Source: Anaerolineae bacterium (GTDB lineage: Bacteria; Chloroflexota; Anaerolineae; B4-G1; DUEL01). Taken from it: a stretch of DNA of 46,602 nt. The notes under the pieces are model-generated. The model worked only from the letters and a program-made list of their open reading frames with translations, was not told where the DNA came from and did no database searches. The position numbers and the translations under genes were made by a program. The first letter of the stretch is position 1, and each line of letters opens with the position of its first letter. Positions 25,695 to 34,811 of this stretch are shown here, one piece after another. The DNA is taken from contig JAFGEI010000170.1 in NCBI GenBank assembly GCA_016931695.1, positions 1 to 46,602 of the forward strand. The letters run 5' to 3'.

Positions 25695-26207
25695 ATGCAA
25701 GATCGCCAGGTTGGTCCGGAGGCCGCGGTGAGCCTGCGCCAGGTCACCGCCGAGACGGTCCTCGCCGTCTGCAAGCTGAGCGACACGCTGCCGGAGCAGC
25801 AGCAGAAAATGGTCGCGCCGAACGCCGTCTCGATCGCCCAGGCCCACTTTTCGGAGCAGGCCTGGTTCCGCGCCATCTATGCCGACGAGACGCCGGTGGG
25901 GTTCATCATGCTCTATGATAACCCCGCGGAACAGGAATACTTTTTGTGGCGCTTGATGATCGCCGCGCCGTACCAGGGCCAGGGCTTTGGACGGCGGGCG
26001 GTCGAGTTGTTGATCGCGTACGTCAAGACCCGGCCCGGGGCAAAAGAGCTGCTGGCGAGTTACGTCCCAATCCCCGGCGGGCCGGAGGGCTTTTACCACA
26101 AGCTGGGCTTTTTGCCGACGGGAGAGATGGACGGCGGCGAGGTGGTGGTGCGGCGGGAGCTGCTCCCGCAGGAAAGCCCCTCCTCGCAGGCGGCCCTGTC
26201 ACAATAA
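25695..26207 (+). CDS. GNAT-family N-acetyltransferase
   Basis: Acetyl-CoA-dependent N-acetyltransferase, 170 residues. Motif A is seen as WRLMIAAPYQGQGFGRRAVELLIAY (the QGQGFG loop binds the pyrophosphate of CoA), with VGFIMLYDN before it and FYHKLGFLPTGEMDGGEVVV closing the fold; this order resembles SpeG/BltD-type polyamine acetyltransferases, but substrate is not certain. ATG at 25695 follows GGAGGTGA. It begins 40 bp after the tRNA-Leu terminator; no strong promoter of its own was found. Confidence 0.85.
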   Translation: MQDRQVGPEAAVSLRQVTAETVLAVCKLSDTLPEQQQKMVAPNAVSIAQAHFSEQAWFRAIYADETPVGFIMLYDNPAEQEYFLWRLMIAAPYQGQGFGRRAVELLIAYVKTRPGAKELLASYVPIPGGPEGFYHKLGFLPTGEMDGGEVVVRRELLPQESPSSQAALSQ

Positions 26208-26317
26208 GGGCAGAAATGGCCCCGTCGGGGCGCGCGGCCGGCAGCAAGTTGTCGCCGGAACGTGGGTACAGTGCTCCACAAAGCACTGCCGCGGCAAAAT
26301 CCCAGGACCGTTCAAGT

Positions 26318-26346
26318 TTGCATTGGCTCCCCCTTTGTGCTACACT
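26318..26346 (+). promoter_or_regulatory. Promoter for type IIG gene
   Basis: TTGCAT (26318-26323), 17-bp spacer, TACACT (26341-26346), about 58 bp upstream of the start codon. Confidence 0.55.
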
Positions 26347-26403
26347 GGGTACAGGCCGCCGCCTCCCGCGCGGGGGGCCAAGCCGATATCACGGAGCGCA
26401 AAT

Positions 26404-29295
26404 ATGTCCATTCCGACCACCTACGCCAAAGCCAGAGCCCAAGTCGAACGCCTGGTCGAACACTTTGCCCGCAATCTGGATCTCCACCGGCGCCCCGAGT
26501 ATCGCGAAACCCAGGTGCGCATCGAGTTCATCGACCCCTTCTTCGAAGCCCTCGGCTGGGACGTCCGCAACGTGCGCGGAGCCCGAAAGAGGGACGTGGT
26601 GCACGAGGACATTGTCCGGGCCAGCGGAACGACCCGCGCCCCCGATTACTCCTTCCGCATCGACGGCAAGCGCCGCTTTTTCCTGGAGGCCAAGCGGCCC
26701 TCGGTACTGCTGGCCGAGGACGTCGGCCCGGCCTACCAGCTGCGCCGCTACGGCTGGAGCGCCAAGCTGCCGCTGTCCATCCTCACCGATTTCGAAGAGT
26801 TCGCCGTCTACGACTGCCGCTACCGCCCCAAGCCCAGCGACAAGACCCACGTCGCCCGGGTGACGTACCTCACTTTTGAGGAATACCTCGACCGCTTCGA
26901 CGACGTCTACGGCGTGTTCGCCAGGGAGGCGGTGGAGGAAGGCTCCTTCGACCGCTACGTGCAAGAGAGCCAGCAAAAGCGCGGCGTCAGCGAGGTGGAC
27001 GCCGAGTTCCTGAAAGAGATCGAGGGCTGGCGCGACGTCCTGGCGCGCAACATTGCCCTGCGCAACGCGGCGCTCAGCGTGCACGAGCTCAACTTTGCCG
27101 TCCAGCGCACCATCGACCGCGTCATCTTTTTGCGCATGTGCGAGGACCGCGGCGTCGAGGTCTATGGCCGCCTGCTGGCCCTGGCCGACGGCCCCCACGT
27201 CTATGCCCGCCTGCGCGACCTCTACCGCCAGGCCGACGAAAAGTACAACGCCGGCCTGTTCGACTTTCGCGCCGACACGCTCACGCCGGACCTGGCCGTG
27301 GACGACAAGGTGCTCGCACCGATCCTGGCCGGCCTCTACTACCCCCGGTCGCCCTACGAGTTCTCGGTGCTCCCGGCCCACGTCCTGGGCCAGGTGTACG
27401 AACAGTTCCTGGGCAAGGTCATCCGCCTGACGCCGTCCCACCGGGCCAAGGTGGAGGAAAAGCCCGAGGTCAGAAAGGCCGGCGGCGTCTATTACACCCC
27501 GGCCTACATCGTCGACTATATCGTGGCGCGGACCGTCGGCCGGCTCGTCGCCGGCAAGAGCCCCGACCAGGTCAGCGGGCTGCGCGTGCTCGACCCCGCC
27601 TGCGGCTCCGGCTCCTTCCTGCTGGGCGCCTACCAGCACCTGCTCGACTACCACCTCCAGTGGTACGAGGCGGACGGCCCGGAGAAACACGCCGGGGGCC
27701 GGCGCCCGGCGCTCTACCGGGGGCCGGGGGGGGACTGGCGGCTGACGACGGCCGAGAAAAAACGCATCCTGCTCAACAACATCTACGGGGTGGACATCGA
27801 CCGGCAGGCGGTGGAGGTGACCAAGCTGAGCCTGCTGCTGCAGGTGCTGGAGGGGGAGAGCGACGAGACGCTGGGAGAGCAGCTGACCCTGTGGCGCGAG
27901 CCGGCCCTGCCCGACCTGGCCGACAACGTCAAGTGCGGCAACTCGCTCATCGGGCCGGATTACTTTGCCGGGCAATTGATGCCCGACGAGGAAGAGATGC
28001 GGCGGGTCAACGCCTTCGACTGGCAGGCCGAGTTCCCAGCGGCGATGGCGGCGGGCGGGTTCGACGCGGTGATCGGGAATCCACCGTATGTGATCATTGG
28101 CAAAGATATCTTTTCTGCCTCGCAGCAAGACTATTTTTGTCGCTATGATGTTGCTCAATATAAAACCGATCTCTTCCAGCTTTTCTTACAGCGTGGGCTA
28201 GAGCTTTCAAAAGATGGGGGGATACTTGGGTACATTGTACCTAATCCTTGGTTGACCCAAAAATTTACCGATAAACTTAGGCACTACATACTCAGAGAAA
28301 GTCGAGTTCGGGAAATTGTGGTTTTTAATCACTTGGTCTTTGAAAGCGCCAATGTGTACACAGCTCTTGTGTTTCTCGAAAAAGGAAATGCGGAACCAAA
28401 CCATCTAATCTTTATAAAAAATATAAAAGAAGCATCTAGGGCCGAAGACATCTCCAAAGCAAAAGTAGTTCAGGTACCACAGCTAGAATGGCAACAAGCT
28501 GATGGTTTCAGGTTTGAAACCCGACTGATTGGAGAGGTAGGAAAGTTTGTATCAGGGGTAATTAACACCTGGCCCTCCCTCGCTGATGTAGCCCGTGCCT
28601 CTCTTGGCTGTCAGGCTTACAACAGCTCAAAGCACACAAAAGAGCAAATCAAGAATCGAGTTTTCCATGCGTCTCATAAAGTTGGAGATGAATACCTGCC
28701 AGAACTTGCTGGGAGCGATGTAGGAAGATACACAGTTGAAAGAAATAGAGGACAGTGGATCAAATATGGTCCTTGGCTACATGACTACAGAACTATGGAT
28801 TGGCTAGAAGGGCCAAGAATTCTAATTCGCGAGATTCCAGGCCGTCCTCCATACCGTATTCAGGCATGTTATGTTGAAGAAACATATTGCAACTATAAGA
28901 CAATTCTAAATGTCAACCCAGATGATACAACATCTTTTTCAATGAAGTACCTTTGTGGCATTCTTAACTCGCGGTTGTTATCGTTTCTGTACCCTTATAT
29001 GTCAAATAAATTACTTGCTCAAAGTTTCCCTCGCATTTCCGTAGGCGATCTTAGGAAGTTGCCCATCCGCACCATCGACTTTTCCGACCCGGCCGACGCC
29101 GCCCGCCACGATGCGCTGGTCGCCCTGGTCGAGCGCATGCTGGCCCTGCAGCGGCAGCTCGCCGCCGCCGCCATCCCCGACGACAAGCGGCTCTACCAGC
29201 GCCAGATCGAGGCCACCGACCGCCAGATCGACCGCCTGGTCTATGAGCTGTACGGGCTCACGGAGGAAGAGGTGCGCCTCGTCGAGGGGACGTAG
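26404..29295 (+). CDS. Type IIG restriction-modification enzyme (Eco57I-like)
   Basis: Single-chain restriction endonuclease and adenine-N6 methyltransferase, 963 residues. The N-terminal nuclease has a PD-(D/E)xK core: PD at 80-81 and E95-A-K97. A helical connector leads to the methyltransferase, with SAM motif I LDPACGSGSF at 395-404 and catalytic motif IV NPPY at 559-562. The C-terminal TaqI-like specificity domain follows. From about 28090 to 29055 (residues 563-884) base composition drops sharply and codons become AT-rich (AAA, ATT, TTT, AGA), then return to GC-rich usage for the final 80 residues. The frame is uninterrupted, so the enzyme looks intact and mosaic. ATG at 26404 with ACGGAG upstream. 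No partner specificity or REase gene is adjacent, as expected for type IIG. Confidence 0.92.
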   Translation: MSIPTTYAKARAQVERLVEHFARNLDLHRRPEYRETQVRIEFIDPFFEALGWDVRNVRGARKRDVVHEDIVRASGTTRAPDYSFRIDGKRRFFLEAKRPSVLLAEDVGPAYQLRRYGWSAKLPLSILTDFEEFAVYDCRYRPKPSDKTHVARVTYLTFEEYLDRFDDVYGVFAREAVEEGSFDRYVQESQQKRGVSEVDAEFLKEIEGWRDVLARNIALRNAALSVHELNFAVQRTIDRVIFLRMCEDRGVEVYGRLLALADGPHVYARLRDLYRQADEKYNAGLFDFRADTLTPDLAVDDKVLAPILAGLYYPRSPYEFSVLPAHVLGQVYEQFLGKVIRLTPSHRAKVEEKPEVRKAGGVYYTPAYIVDYIVARTVGRLVAGKSPDQVSGLRVLDPACGSGSFLLGAYQHLLDYHLQWYEADGPEKHAGGRRPALYRGPGGDWRLTTAEKKRILLNNIYGVDIDRQAVEVTKLSLLLQVLEGESDETLGEQLTLWREPALPDLADNVKCGNSLIGPDYFAGQLMPDEEEMRRVNAFDWQAEFPAAMAAGGFDAVIGNPPYVIIGKDIFSASQQDYFCRYDVAQYKTDLFQLFLQRGLELSKDGGILGYIVPNPWLTQKFTDKLRHYILRESRVREIVVFNHLVFESANVYTALVFLEKGNAEPNHLIFIKNIKEASRAEDISKAKVVQVPQLEWQQADGFRFETRLIGEVGKFVSGVINTWPSLADVARASLGCQAYNSSKHTKEQIKNRVFHASHKVGDEYLPELAGSDVGRYTVERNRGQWIKYGPWLHDYRTMDWLEGPRILIREIPGRPPYRIQACYVEETYCNYKTILNVNPDDTTSFSMKYLCGILNSRLLSFLYPYMSNKLLAQSFPRISVGDLRKLPIRTIDFSDPADAARHDALVALVERMLALQRQLAAAAIPDDKRLYQRQIEATDRQIDRLVYELYGLTEEEVRLVEGT

Positions 29296-29364
29296 CCCGG
29301 AGCCGCGCTGCCCCAAAGATGCAGCGGGCCCACGCGACGGGCCGGCTGGCGCGGGAGCAATCTC

Positions 29365-29392
29365 TTGACAAGCCGCCCCTTCCAGGTAAAAT
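29365..29392 (+). promoter_or_regulatory. Promoter for dnaJ-like gene cluster
   Basis: TTGACA (29365-29370), 16-bp spacer, TAAAAT (29387-29392). No CIRCE inverted repeat is present, so HrcA control is unlikely. Confidence 0.75.
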
Positions 29393-29413
29393 GGGGAGCA
29401 AAGGTGATGGCGT

Positions 29414-30322
29414 ATGGAGTACAAGGACTATTATCAGGTTCTGGGCGTCGAGCGTAACGCAAGTCAAGAGGAGATCAAGCGGGCCTTTCGCAAATTGGCC
29501 CGCCAATTTCATCCCGACGTGAACCCCGGCGACAAGGCCGCCGAGGAGCAATTCAAAGAGATCAACGAGGCGCACGAAGTGCTCTCCGACCCCCAAAAGC
29601 GCCGCCAGTACGACCAACTGGGCGCAAACTGGAAGCAGTGGCAGCGCCAGGCACCCGGCGGCGGGTTCGAGGACTTTGCCCGGCAGTGGTTCGGGCAGGG
29701 CCAGGCGCAGACACAGTACGTCGACGTGGAGAACCTTTTTCGCCAGGGCGACCTGGGCGACCTGCTGGAAACGCTTTTCGGCCTGGGCGGAACCCGCGGC
29801 CGCCAGCGCCGCGGCAAAGACCTCGAAGTGCCGGTCGAGCTGACGATGGAGGAAGCGTTCCACGGCGCGGCGCGCCGGCTGGAGCGCTCGGACGGGCGGG
29901 TCGTCCAGATCAAGATCCCGCCCGGCGCGCAGAGCGGCTCGCGCATCCGCCTGGCGGAGCAGGGCGAACAACTGGGCAGTACACCGGGCGACCTCTACCT
30001 CAACGTGACGGTGCAACCGCACCCCGTCTTTCGCCAGAAGGGGGAGCACCTCGAGTGCGAGGTCGAGGTCGACCTCTACACGGCGGTCTTGGGCGGGAAG
30101 GTGCCGCTCGAAACGCTGGACGGGTCGGTAATGCTCACGATTCCCCCCGGTACGAGCGGCGGCAAGACCATCCGCCTGCGCGGCAAGGGAATGCCCGATG
30201 CCAAGAACCCCAAGCGCCGCGGCGACCTCTACGCCACCGTGCGCATCCAGGTGCCCAGGCGTCTCAACGCGCGCGAAAAAGAGTTGTTCGAGGAACTGGC
30301 AAGCCTCCGGCAGGGGAAATGA
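29414..30322 (+). CDS. DnaJ-type co-chaperone, CbpA-like
   Basis: J-domain protein that stimulates DnaK; 302 residues. The J domain occupies residues 1-68 with the HPD motif at 33-35 ([10 protein letters not shown]). A Gly/Phe/Gln-rich linker ([17 protein letters not shown]) leads to two C-terminal substrate-binding beta domains ([20 protein letters not shown] and the [19 protein letters not shown] repeat). The four CxxCxGxG zinc repeats of true DnaJ are absent, making it CbpA/DnaJ type II. ATG at 29414 is 22 nt after the -10 box with AAGGTGATGG as Shine-Dalgarno. It leads a run with htrA and an eRF1-like gene, all on the plus strand. Confidence 0.94.
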   Translation: MEYKDYYQVLGVERNASQEEIKRAFRKLARQFHPDVNPGDKAAEEQFKEINEAHEVLSDPQKRRQYDQLGANWKQWQRQAPGGGFEDFARQWFGQGQAQTQYVDVENLFRQGDLGDLLETLFGLGGTRGRQRRGKDLEVPVELTMEEAFHGAARRLERSDGRVVQIKIPPGAQSGSRIRLAEQGEQLGSTPGDLYLNVTVQPHPVFRQKGEHLECEVEVDLYTAVLGGKVPLETLDGSVMLTIPPGTSGGKTIRLRGKGMPDAKNPKRRGDLYATVRIQVPRRLNAREKELFEELASLRQGK

Positions 30323-30358
30323 TCGCCCTGACCGGAGAGGTGGCTGGAGGAACAGGGT

Positions 30359-31519
30359 ATGGTGCAGTATAAAGGGCTGTTCGCCGTGATGGTGTTGTGT
30401 CTCTCGCTGGCTGCCTGTTGTTGTTCGCTGCCCACTTTTACCGGGGACGTGACGCCCGCCGCGCCCACAGAAGAAGCAGGGGGCAATGCCACCCCTACGC
30501 CGTTGTCGGGCGGCCCGATCGACGACGACACGTTGCTGGTCGATCTCTACCAGCGTGCCAGCCCCGGCGTCGTCAACATCGACGTCGCGGCGGGTGCAGG
30601 AGACGAGCTGGACGCCTTTGGCAGCGGCTCGGGCTTTTTGATCGACGACGAAGGCCACATCGTCACCAACAACCACGTCATCGAGGCGGCGGACGCCATC
30701 TATGTCACCTTCAACGATGGCAGTATCCGCCAGGCGACCGTGCTGGGCCGGGACGCCGATTCCGACCTGGCAGTGCTCCACGTCGACGACGTCCCCGCCG
30801 ACGCGGCTCCGCTGGAGCTGGGGGATTCGGGCGGCCTGAGCGTTGGGCAGCGAGTGGTCGCCATCGGCAACCCCTTTGGCTTGCAAGGCACGATGACCAT
30901 GGGCATTATCAGCGGCCTGGGCCGCTCCCTCCCCGGCCGGGTCGCCGCCGGGGGCGGGGTGTTCTCCAATCCCGAGATCATCCAGACCGACGCGCCCATC
31001 AATCCCGGCAACTCGGGCGGCCCCCTGCTGGACTATTACGGGCGGGTGATCGGGGTCAATACCGCCATCCGCACCACCGGGACGGGCAACATGGGGATCG
31101 GCTTTGCCGTGCCCGTCAACACGGTCAAGCTCATCGTTCCCCACTTGATCGCGGAGGGCGAATATCGCTATCCCTACCTCGGCATCTATTCCGAGAACCG
31201 GTTCACGATCGCCCAGCTGGCCTACGAACTGGATTTGCCCACCAGTCACGGGGTGCTCGTTTCCTCCGTCACGCCCGGCGGCCCGGCGGCCCTGGCGGGG
31301 GTCCGCGGCGGCACGCGCACGGCCACGGTCCTGGGAGAAACCGTGCAGGTGGGCGGCGACATCATCGTCGCCATCGACGGCGACCAGGTCGCCGATTTCT
31401 ACGGGCTCATCGCCTACCTGATCCGCGAGACGCAGGTCGGGCAAACCGTCGTGTTGACCGTGTTGCGGAATGGGGAAGAGCTGCAAATCCCGGTCGAGCT
31501 GGGCGAGCGGCCGCGGTGA
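30359..31519 (+). CDS. HtrA/DegP-type trypsin-like lipoprotein protease
   Basis: Envelope quality-control serine protease; 386 residues. A lipoprotein signal peptide (lipobox LAAC, Cys20, followed by two more Cys) and a Thr/Pro-rich spacer precede the trypsin-like domain with catalytic His106 (TNNHVIE), Asp136 (DADSDLAVL) and Ser219 (INPGNSGGPLL). One PDZ domain follows (residues about 285-380, GVLVSSVTPGGPAALAGV ... GGDIIVAIDGDQV). Anchored on the outer face of the cytoplasmic membrane. ATG at 30359 after GGAGG, 36 bp from the DnaJ-like gene. Confidence 0.94.
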   Translation: MVQYKGLFAVMVLCLSLAACCCSLPTFTGDVTPAAPTEEAGGNATPTPLSGGPIDDDTLLVDLYQRASPGVVNIDVAAGAGDELDAFGSGSGFLIDDEGHIVTNNHVIEAADAIYVTFNDGSIRQATVLGRDADSDLAVLHVDDVPADAAPLELGDSGGLSVGQRVVAIGNPFGLQGTMTMGIISGLGRSLPGRVAAGGGVFSNPEIIQTDAPINPGNSGGPLLDYYGRVIGVNTAIRTTGTGNMGIGFAVPVNTVKLIVPHLIAEGEYRYPYLGIYSENRFTIAQLAYELDLPTSHGVLVSSVTPGGPAALAGVRGGTRTATVLGETVQVGGDIIVAIDGDQVADFYGLIAYLIRETQVGQTVVLTVLRNGEELQIPVELGERPR

Positions 31520-31563
31520 GATTTGTTCTCTTTGACCCTCAATTCTGAAGAAAGGACAAAACC

Positions 31564-32673
31564 ATGTCAATCAGTGAAACCGAGCTACGAGAGTTGGCAG
31601 AATTCCAATCCGAAACGCCGATCCTGAGCGTTTACCTGAACGTCGATCCGACCCAGCGCACGAGCGAAGAATACCTGCTCCGCCTGCGACAGATGCTCAA
31701 AGAGGTCGAGGATCAGGCCGTCAGGGAGGACGTCGCGGCCGTTCAACGCTATTTCGAGCACGAGTACGATTGGTCAGGACGGGGAGCGGTTGTCTTTTCC
31801 TGCGTGGCTGCCGATTTCTGGCGCGCCTATTCGCTGGCCGTGCCCGTCGCCTCCGGCTTGACCATTGCCCGCCGCCCCTATCTCTCTCCCCTGGCAATGT
31901 TGGTGGATGCCTACGGGCAATACGCCCTGGCCAGCGTGAACCGCCAGGGCTTGGAGCTGTTGCTCTTCCGGATGGGAGAGATGGTCGAGCGAGAGGTGTT
32001 TGAGGGCGAAGAAGTGTACAAGCGCAAAAAGGGACGCGGCTCTTCCTCCCTCGGACGGCGGGGGGGGGCGCCGGTATCGAGCGGGCACCAGAAAGAGCTC
32101 GCGCTGCGCAACCTGCGCGAAGCAGCCAGGGCGACCGACCGCTTCTGTCGCAAGCACAAGCCGCAGCGGTTGATCGTGGCCGGTGCGGAACCCACTGCCT
32201 CCCAGTTTCGCGATCTGCTCCCCCGTTCCCTGCAGGAAAAAGTCATCGGCACGATGAGCATCGATCCGGCGGCGAGCGAACCCGAGATTCGCGAGCGGAC
32301 GTTGCAGTTGTTGCAAGAAGTGGAAGAAAAGCGCAAGGTCGAGGCAGCCGAGATGGCCTTTACCGCGGCAGGAAAGGGGCGGGAGGGGGTCGTCGGGCTG
32401 GACGAGGTGCTCAGCGCGGCGCACGAGGGCCGCATCCGCACCCTGGTCATCGACCGCCATTATCACGCCCGCGGCTATCGCTGCAGCAATTGCCGCTACC
32501 TCACCGTGCAAGCGCTGGACGACTGCCCCTTCTGCGGCGGGACGTTTGTCGAGATTCCCGACGCCGCCGAGGCAGCCGTCACCAAGGTCATCGAGGAGGG
32601 GGGAGAGATCGAGGTCGTCGACGATCATCCCCCGCTGCAGCAGGCCGGCATCGCGGCGCTGCTGCGCTATTAG
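31564..32673 (+). CDS. Bacterial eRF1/Pelota-like protein (baeRF/Balon-type)
   Basis: 369-residue homologue of archaeal/eukaryotic release factor 1. The N-terminal domain (residues 1-135) resembles the bacterial eRF1-like family. The central domain has, at the GGQ-loop position, a Gly/Ser-rich basic loop ending SSGHQKELALRNLREAA (Gln176), a variant GxxQ-like arrangement rather than a strict GGQ. The C-terminal domain includes a four-cysteine zinc ribbon (CSNCRYLTVQALDDCPFCGG). Known relatives include Vms1-like peptidyl-tRNA hydrolases and the hibernation factor Balon; which applies here is inference. ATG at 31564 follows GAAAGGA, 44 bp after htrA. The chaperone-protease neighbourhood suggests a stress role at ribosomes. 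Confidence 0.75.
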   Translation: MSISETELRELAEFQSETPILSVYLNVDPTQRTSEEYLLRLRQMLKEVEDQAVREDVAAVQRYFEHEYDWSGRGAVVFSCVAADFWRAYSLAVPVASGLTIARRPYLSPLAMLVDAYGQYALASVNRQGLELLLFRMGEMVEREVFEGEEVYKRKKGRGSSSLGRRGGAPVSSGHQKELALRNLREAARATDRFCRKHKPQRLIVAGAEPTASQFRDLLPRSLQEKVIGTMSIDPAASEPEIRERTLQLLQEVEEKRKVEAAEMAFTAAGKGREGVVGLDEVLSAAHEGRIRTLVIDRHYHARGYRCSNCRYLTVQALDDCPFCGGTFVEIPDAAEAAVTKVIEEGGEIEVVDDHPPLQQAGIAALLRY

Positions 32674-32704
32674 GACTTGGCAGACGGGCCCAAGTCGCCG
32701 CAGC

Positions 32705-32742
32705 AGATGGGCCGGAAGCGGGGTCCCGCTTCCGGCCCATCT
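32705..32742. terminator. Strong bidirectional hairpin between convergent genes
   Basis: Perfect 18-bp stem AGATGGGCCGGAAGCGGG with a 2-nt loop, lying between the eRF1-like gene (plus) and the MFS gene (minus). T-rich runs are modest on both sides (CACAATTCCCC on plus). It is the only candidate terminator for both converging units. Confidence 0.65.
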
Positions 32743-32791
32743 CACAATTCCCCTCTAATTCGCGCGAATGCGCGGCAAATTGCTAGTTTCG

Positions 32792-34786
32792 TCAGGCGCT
32801 CGCTTTCTTGCCGAGCAGCTTGGCGTCCTCCTGCCGCGCCACGCGGCGCCCCTCGTCGACGTCGACCCGCGTTAGCAGGAAAATGCCGGCGAAAAAGAGC
32901 ACGATCAGGCTCAACACCGCCGGGCGGCTACTGTCGAAAGCCGCCGCAGCAGCGGCAAAGAGCAGCGGGCCGAGGATGGCCGAGAATTTCTCCATCACCC
33001 CGTACAGCCCAAAGAACTCGCCACTCTTGGCCGCCGGCGACATGCTGGCGTACAGGCTGCGGCTGAGGGCCTGGCTCCCGCCCTGCACCAGCGCCACCAT
33101 CCAGGCCAGGAACCAGAACTCGATGACCGAGTTGAGAAAATAGCCCCAGATCGAGATCGCGGCATAGACGACCAGCGCCAGGATGATGCTGCGCCGGGTG
33201 TCCAGCTTTTCCACGATGCCGGAAAAGAGCGGCCGGCCCAGCAAATAGGCAAACACCGCGCCGACGACCTGCACCGCCAACACCATGCCGATGACGACGG
33301 CCAGGTTGCTCCGGCGGATCGGCGGCAGGACCTCGACCTTGGCCAGAGCCAGCAGGCTGCCCTGGCTGGCGGGAGCGCGCTGGCCGGTGTTGACCAGGCT
33401 GAGGACGTGCTGCCCCGGCTCGGCAGCCTGGAACGAGCGGCGAACGCCGTAGCGCACCGTGGCGTTGTACCCGTCGACGGTCAGCGGCTCGCCGCTGTCC
33501 TCGTCCAACAACGGCTGCCCGTCCATTTCCACCGCCCAGATGCCCCGGTCGGGCCCGGTGCTGTAGGTGACCTCGACCTTTTGCCCGTTAAAGGCCAGGT
33601 CGTAGCGCGCCCCCGCTTCCCCGCTGACGGCATAGACGGCGTCCGCGTCCAACCGCAGCGTCTCGGCGTCGATGGTGGTCATCTCCCACTGGCCGCTGGA
33701 GACGAAAACGGCGCCGTCGGCGGCATAGACCCCCTCGCCGACGGCGCCGTCGACGGCGGCGTAGGCCGGCAGCGGGGCGCCGGTGACCTCCCCCGGCAGC
33801 AAGCGCGCGCCGACAATGCCCGTGATCGGCAGGCAGACCAGGTTAAAGAGGATAAAGGCCAGGTAGAAGGGGCGGTTCCGCGCGCCGCGGCTGGGCAGGC
33901 GGCCAAAGATCAGGCTGAAAGGGATGCCGGCAAATTGGACCAACAGCAGGGCCAGGATCAGCTCGATGGAGCCAAATCCCAGCTCTGCCCCATAGATGGC
34001 CGAGACACTGATGATCGTGCCGATCCCGTCGTTATAGATCAAAAAGGCCAGCAGGTACTTGAACAATTCGCGGTACTGGCGGATGTCCTTCAGCGTCTCC
34101 CACAGCCGCCGGAAGCTGGCAGCGACGACGTTTTCGCCGCGCTCCAGGGCAATGGTGGCGGCCGGCGGCTCGGCAACGCGGGTAAAGATGGGGATGGAGA
34201 ACACCGCCCACCAGATGGCGACGCTGAGGAACGAGAGTCGCGGCCCCCACGTGCCGGGCAGGACCTGGATCATGACCACGTTGATCGCCAGCAGCAGCCC
34301 GCCGCCCAGGTAGCCCATCGCATAACCGCGGGTCGATACGCGGTCCCGGTCCTCTTCCCGCGCCACGTGGGGCAGCAGCGCGTCGTAAAAGACGTTGGCC
34401 GCGGTAAAGCCCAGTCGCCCGACGAGAAAGAGAATCGAAGCCAGCAGCCAGTCACCAGTGCTGACCAGTACCAGCAGGCCGGTGCCGACGATGCCCAATC
34501 CGACAAAGATAGCCAGGAAGCGCTTCTTGCCACGCACGAGGTCCGAGATCGTGCCGAGAATGGGCGAGATGATCGCGGCGATGAAAAGGGAAAGGCTGAT
34601 CCCGGCGCTCCAGTAGGCGGTAGCGCGGGCCTCGCTGGGCAGCGTCGCCCCGGCGACCTGGCTGTAATAGACCGGCAGCACCGCGGCCAGGATCGTGGTG
34701 GCAAAGGCGCTGTTAGCCCAGTCGTACATGCACCAGGCGTTGATGGTCCGCGCGTAGGCCCGCTCATCGTTCGGCTTGCTTTTCAT
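32792..34786 (-). CDS. UMF1-like MFS transporter with beta-sandwich insertion
   Basis: Major facilitator of the UMF1/Atg22-like family, 664 residues instead of about 420-450. The N-terminal half is typical ([12 protein letters not shown], then [17 protein letters not shown]). After the ninth predicted helix (residue about 330) an insertion of some 160 residues is predicted beta-rich, with [20 protein letters not shown] and [10 protein letters not shown], resembling a galactose-binding-like/CBM beta-sandwich. The flanking helix pairs, [18 protein letters not shown] and [18 protein letters not shown], look like duplicates of one another, giving about 14 helices in all and placing the insertion outside. 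The C-terminal part has [16 protein letters not shown], a family hallmark. ATG has GGGGGG upstream. It follows the nitrilase-like gene by 25 bp. Confidence 0.85.
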   Translation of the reverse strand: MKSKPNDERAYARTINAWCMYDWANSAFATTILAAVLPVYYSQVAGATLPSEARATAYWSAGISLSLFIAAIISPILGTISDLVRGKKRFLAIFVGLGIVGTGLLVLVSTGDWLLASILFLVGRLGFTAANVFYDALLPHVAREEDRDRVSTRGYAMGYLGGGLLLAINVVMIQVLPGTWGPRLSFLSVAIWWAVFSIPIFTRVAEPPAATIALERGENVVAASFRRLWETLKDIRQYRELFKYLLAFLIYNDGIGTIISVSAIYGAELGFGSIELILALLLVQFAGIPFSLIFGRLPSRGARNRPFYLAFILFNLVCLPITGIVGARLLPGEVTGAPLPAYAAVDGAVGEGVYAADGAVFVSSGQWEMTTIDAETLRLDADAVYAVSGEAGARYDLAFNGQKVEVTYSTGPDRGIWAVEMDGQPLLDEDSGEPLTVDGYNATVRYGVRRSFQAAEPGQHVLSLVNTGQRAPASQGSLLALAKVEVLPPIRRSNLAVVIGMVLAVQVVGAVFAYLLGRPLFSGIVEKLDTRRSIILALVVYAAISIWGYFLNSVIEFWFLAWMVALVQGGSQALSRSLYASMSPAAKSGEFFGLYGVMEKFSAILGPLLFAAAAAAFDSSRPAVLSLIVLFFAGIFLLTRVDVDEGRRVARQEDAKLLGKKASA

Positions 34787-34811
34787 ATTTTCCCCCCTGG
34801 ATTGTGGGATT

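Noticed and set aside
29296..29413. CIRCE/HrcA operator before the DnaJ-like gene
   Set aside because: No 9-nt inverted repeat with 9-nt spacer; only a sigma70-type promoter.
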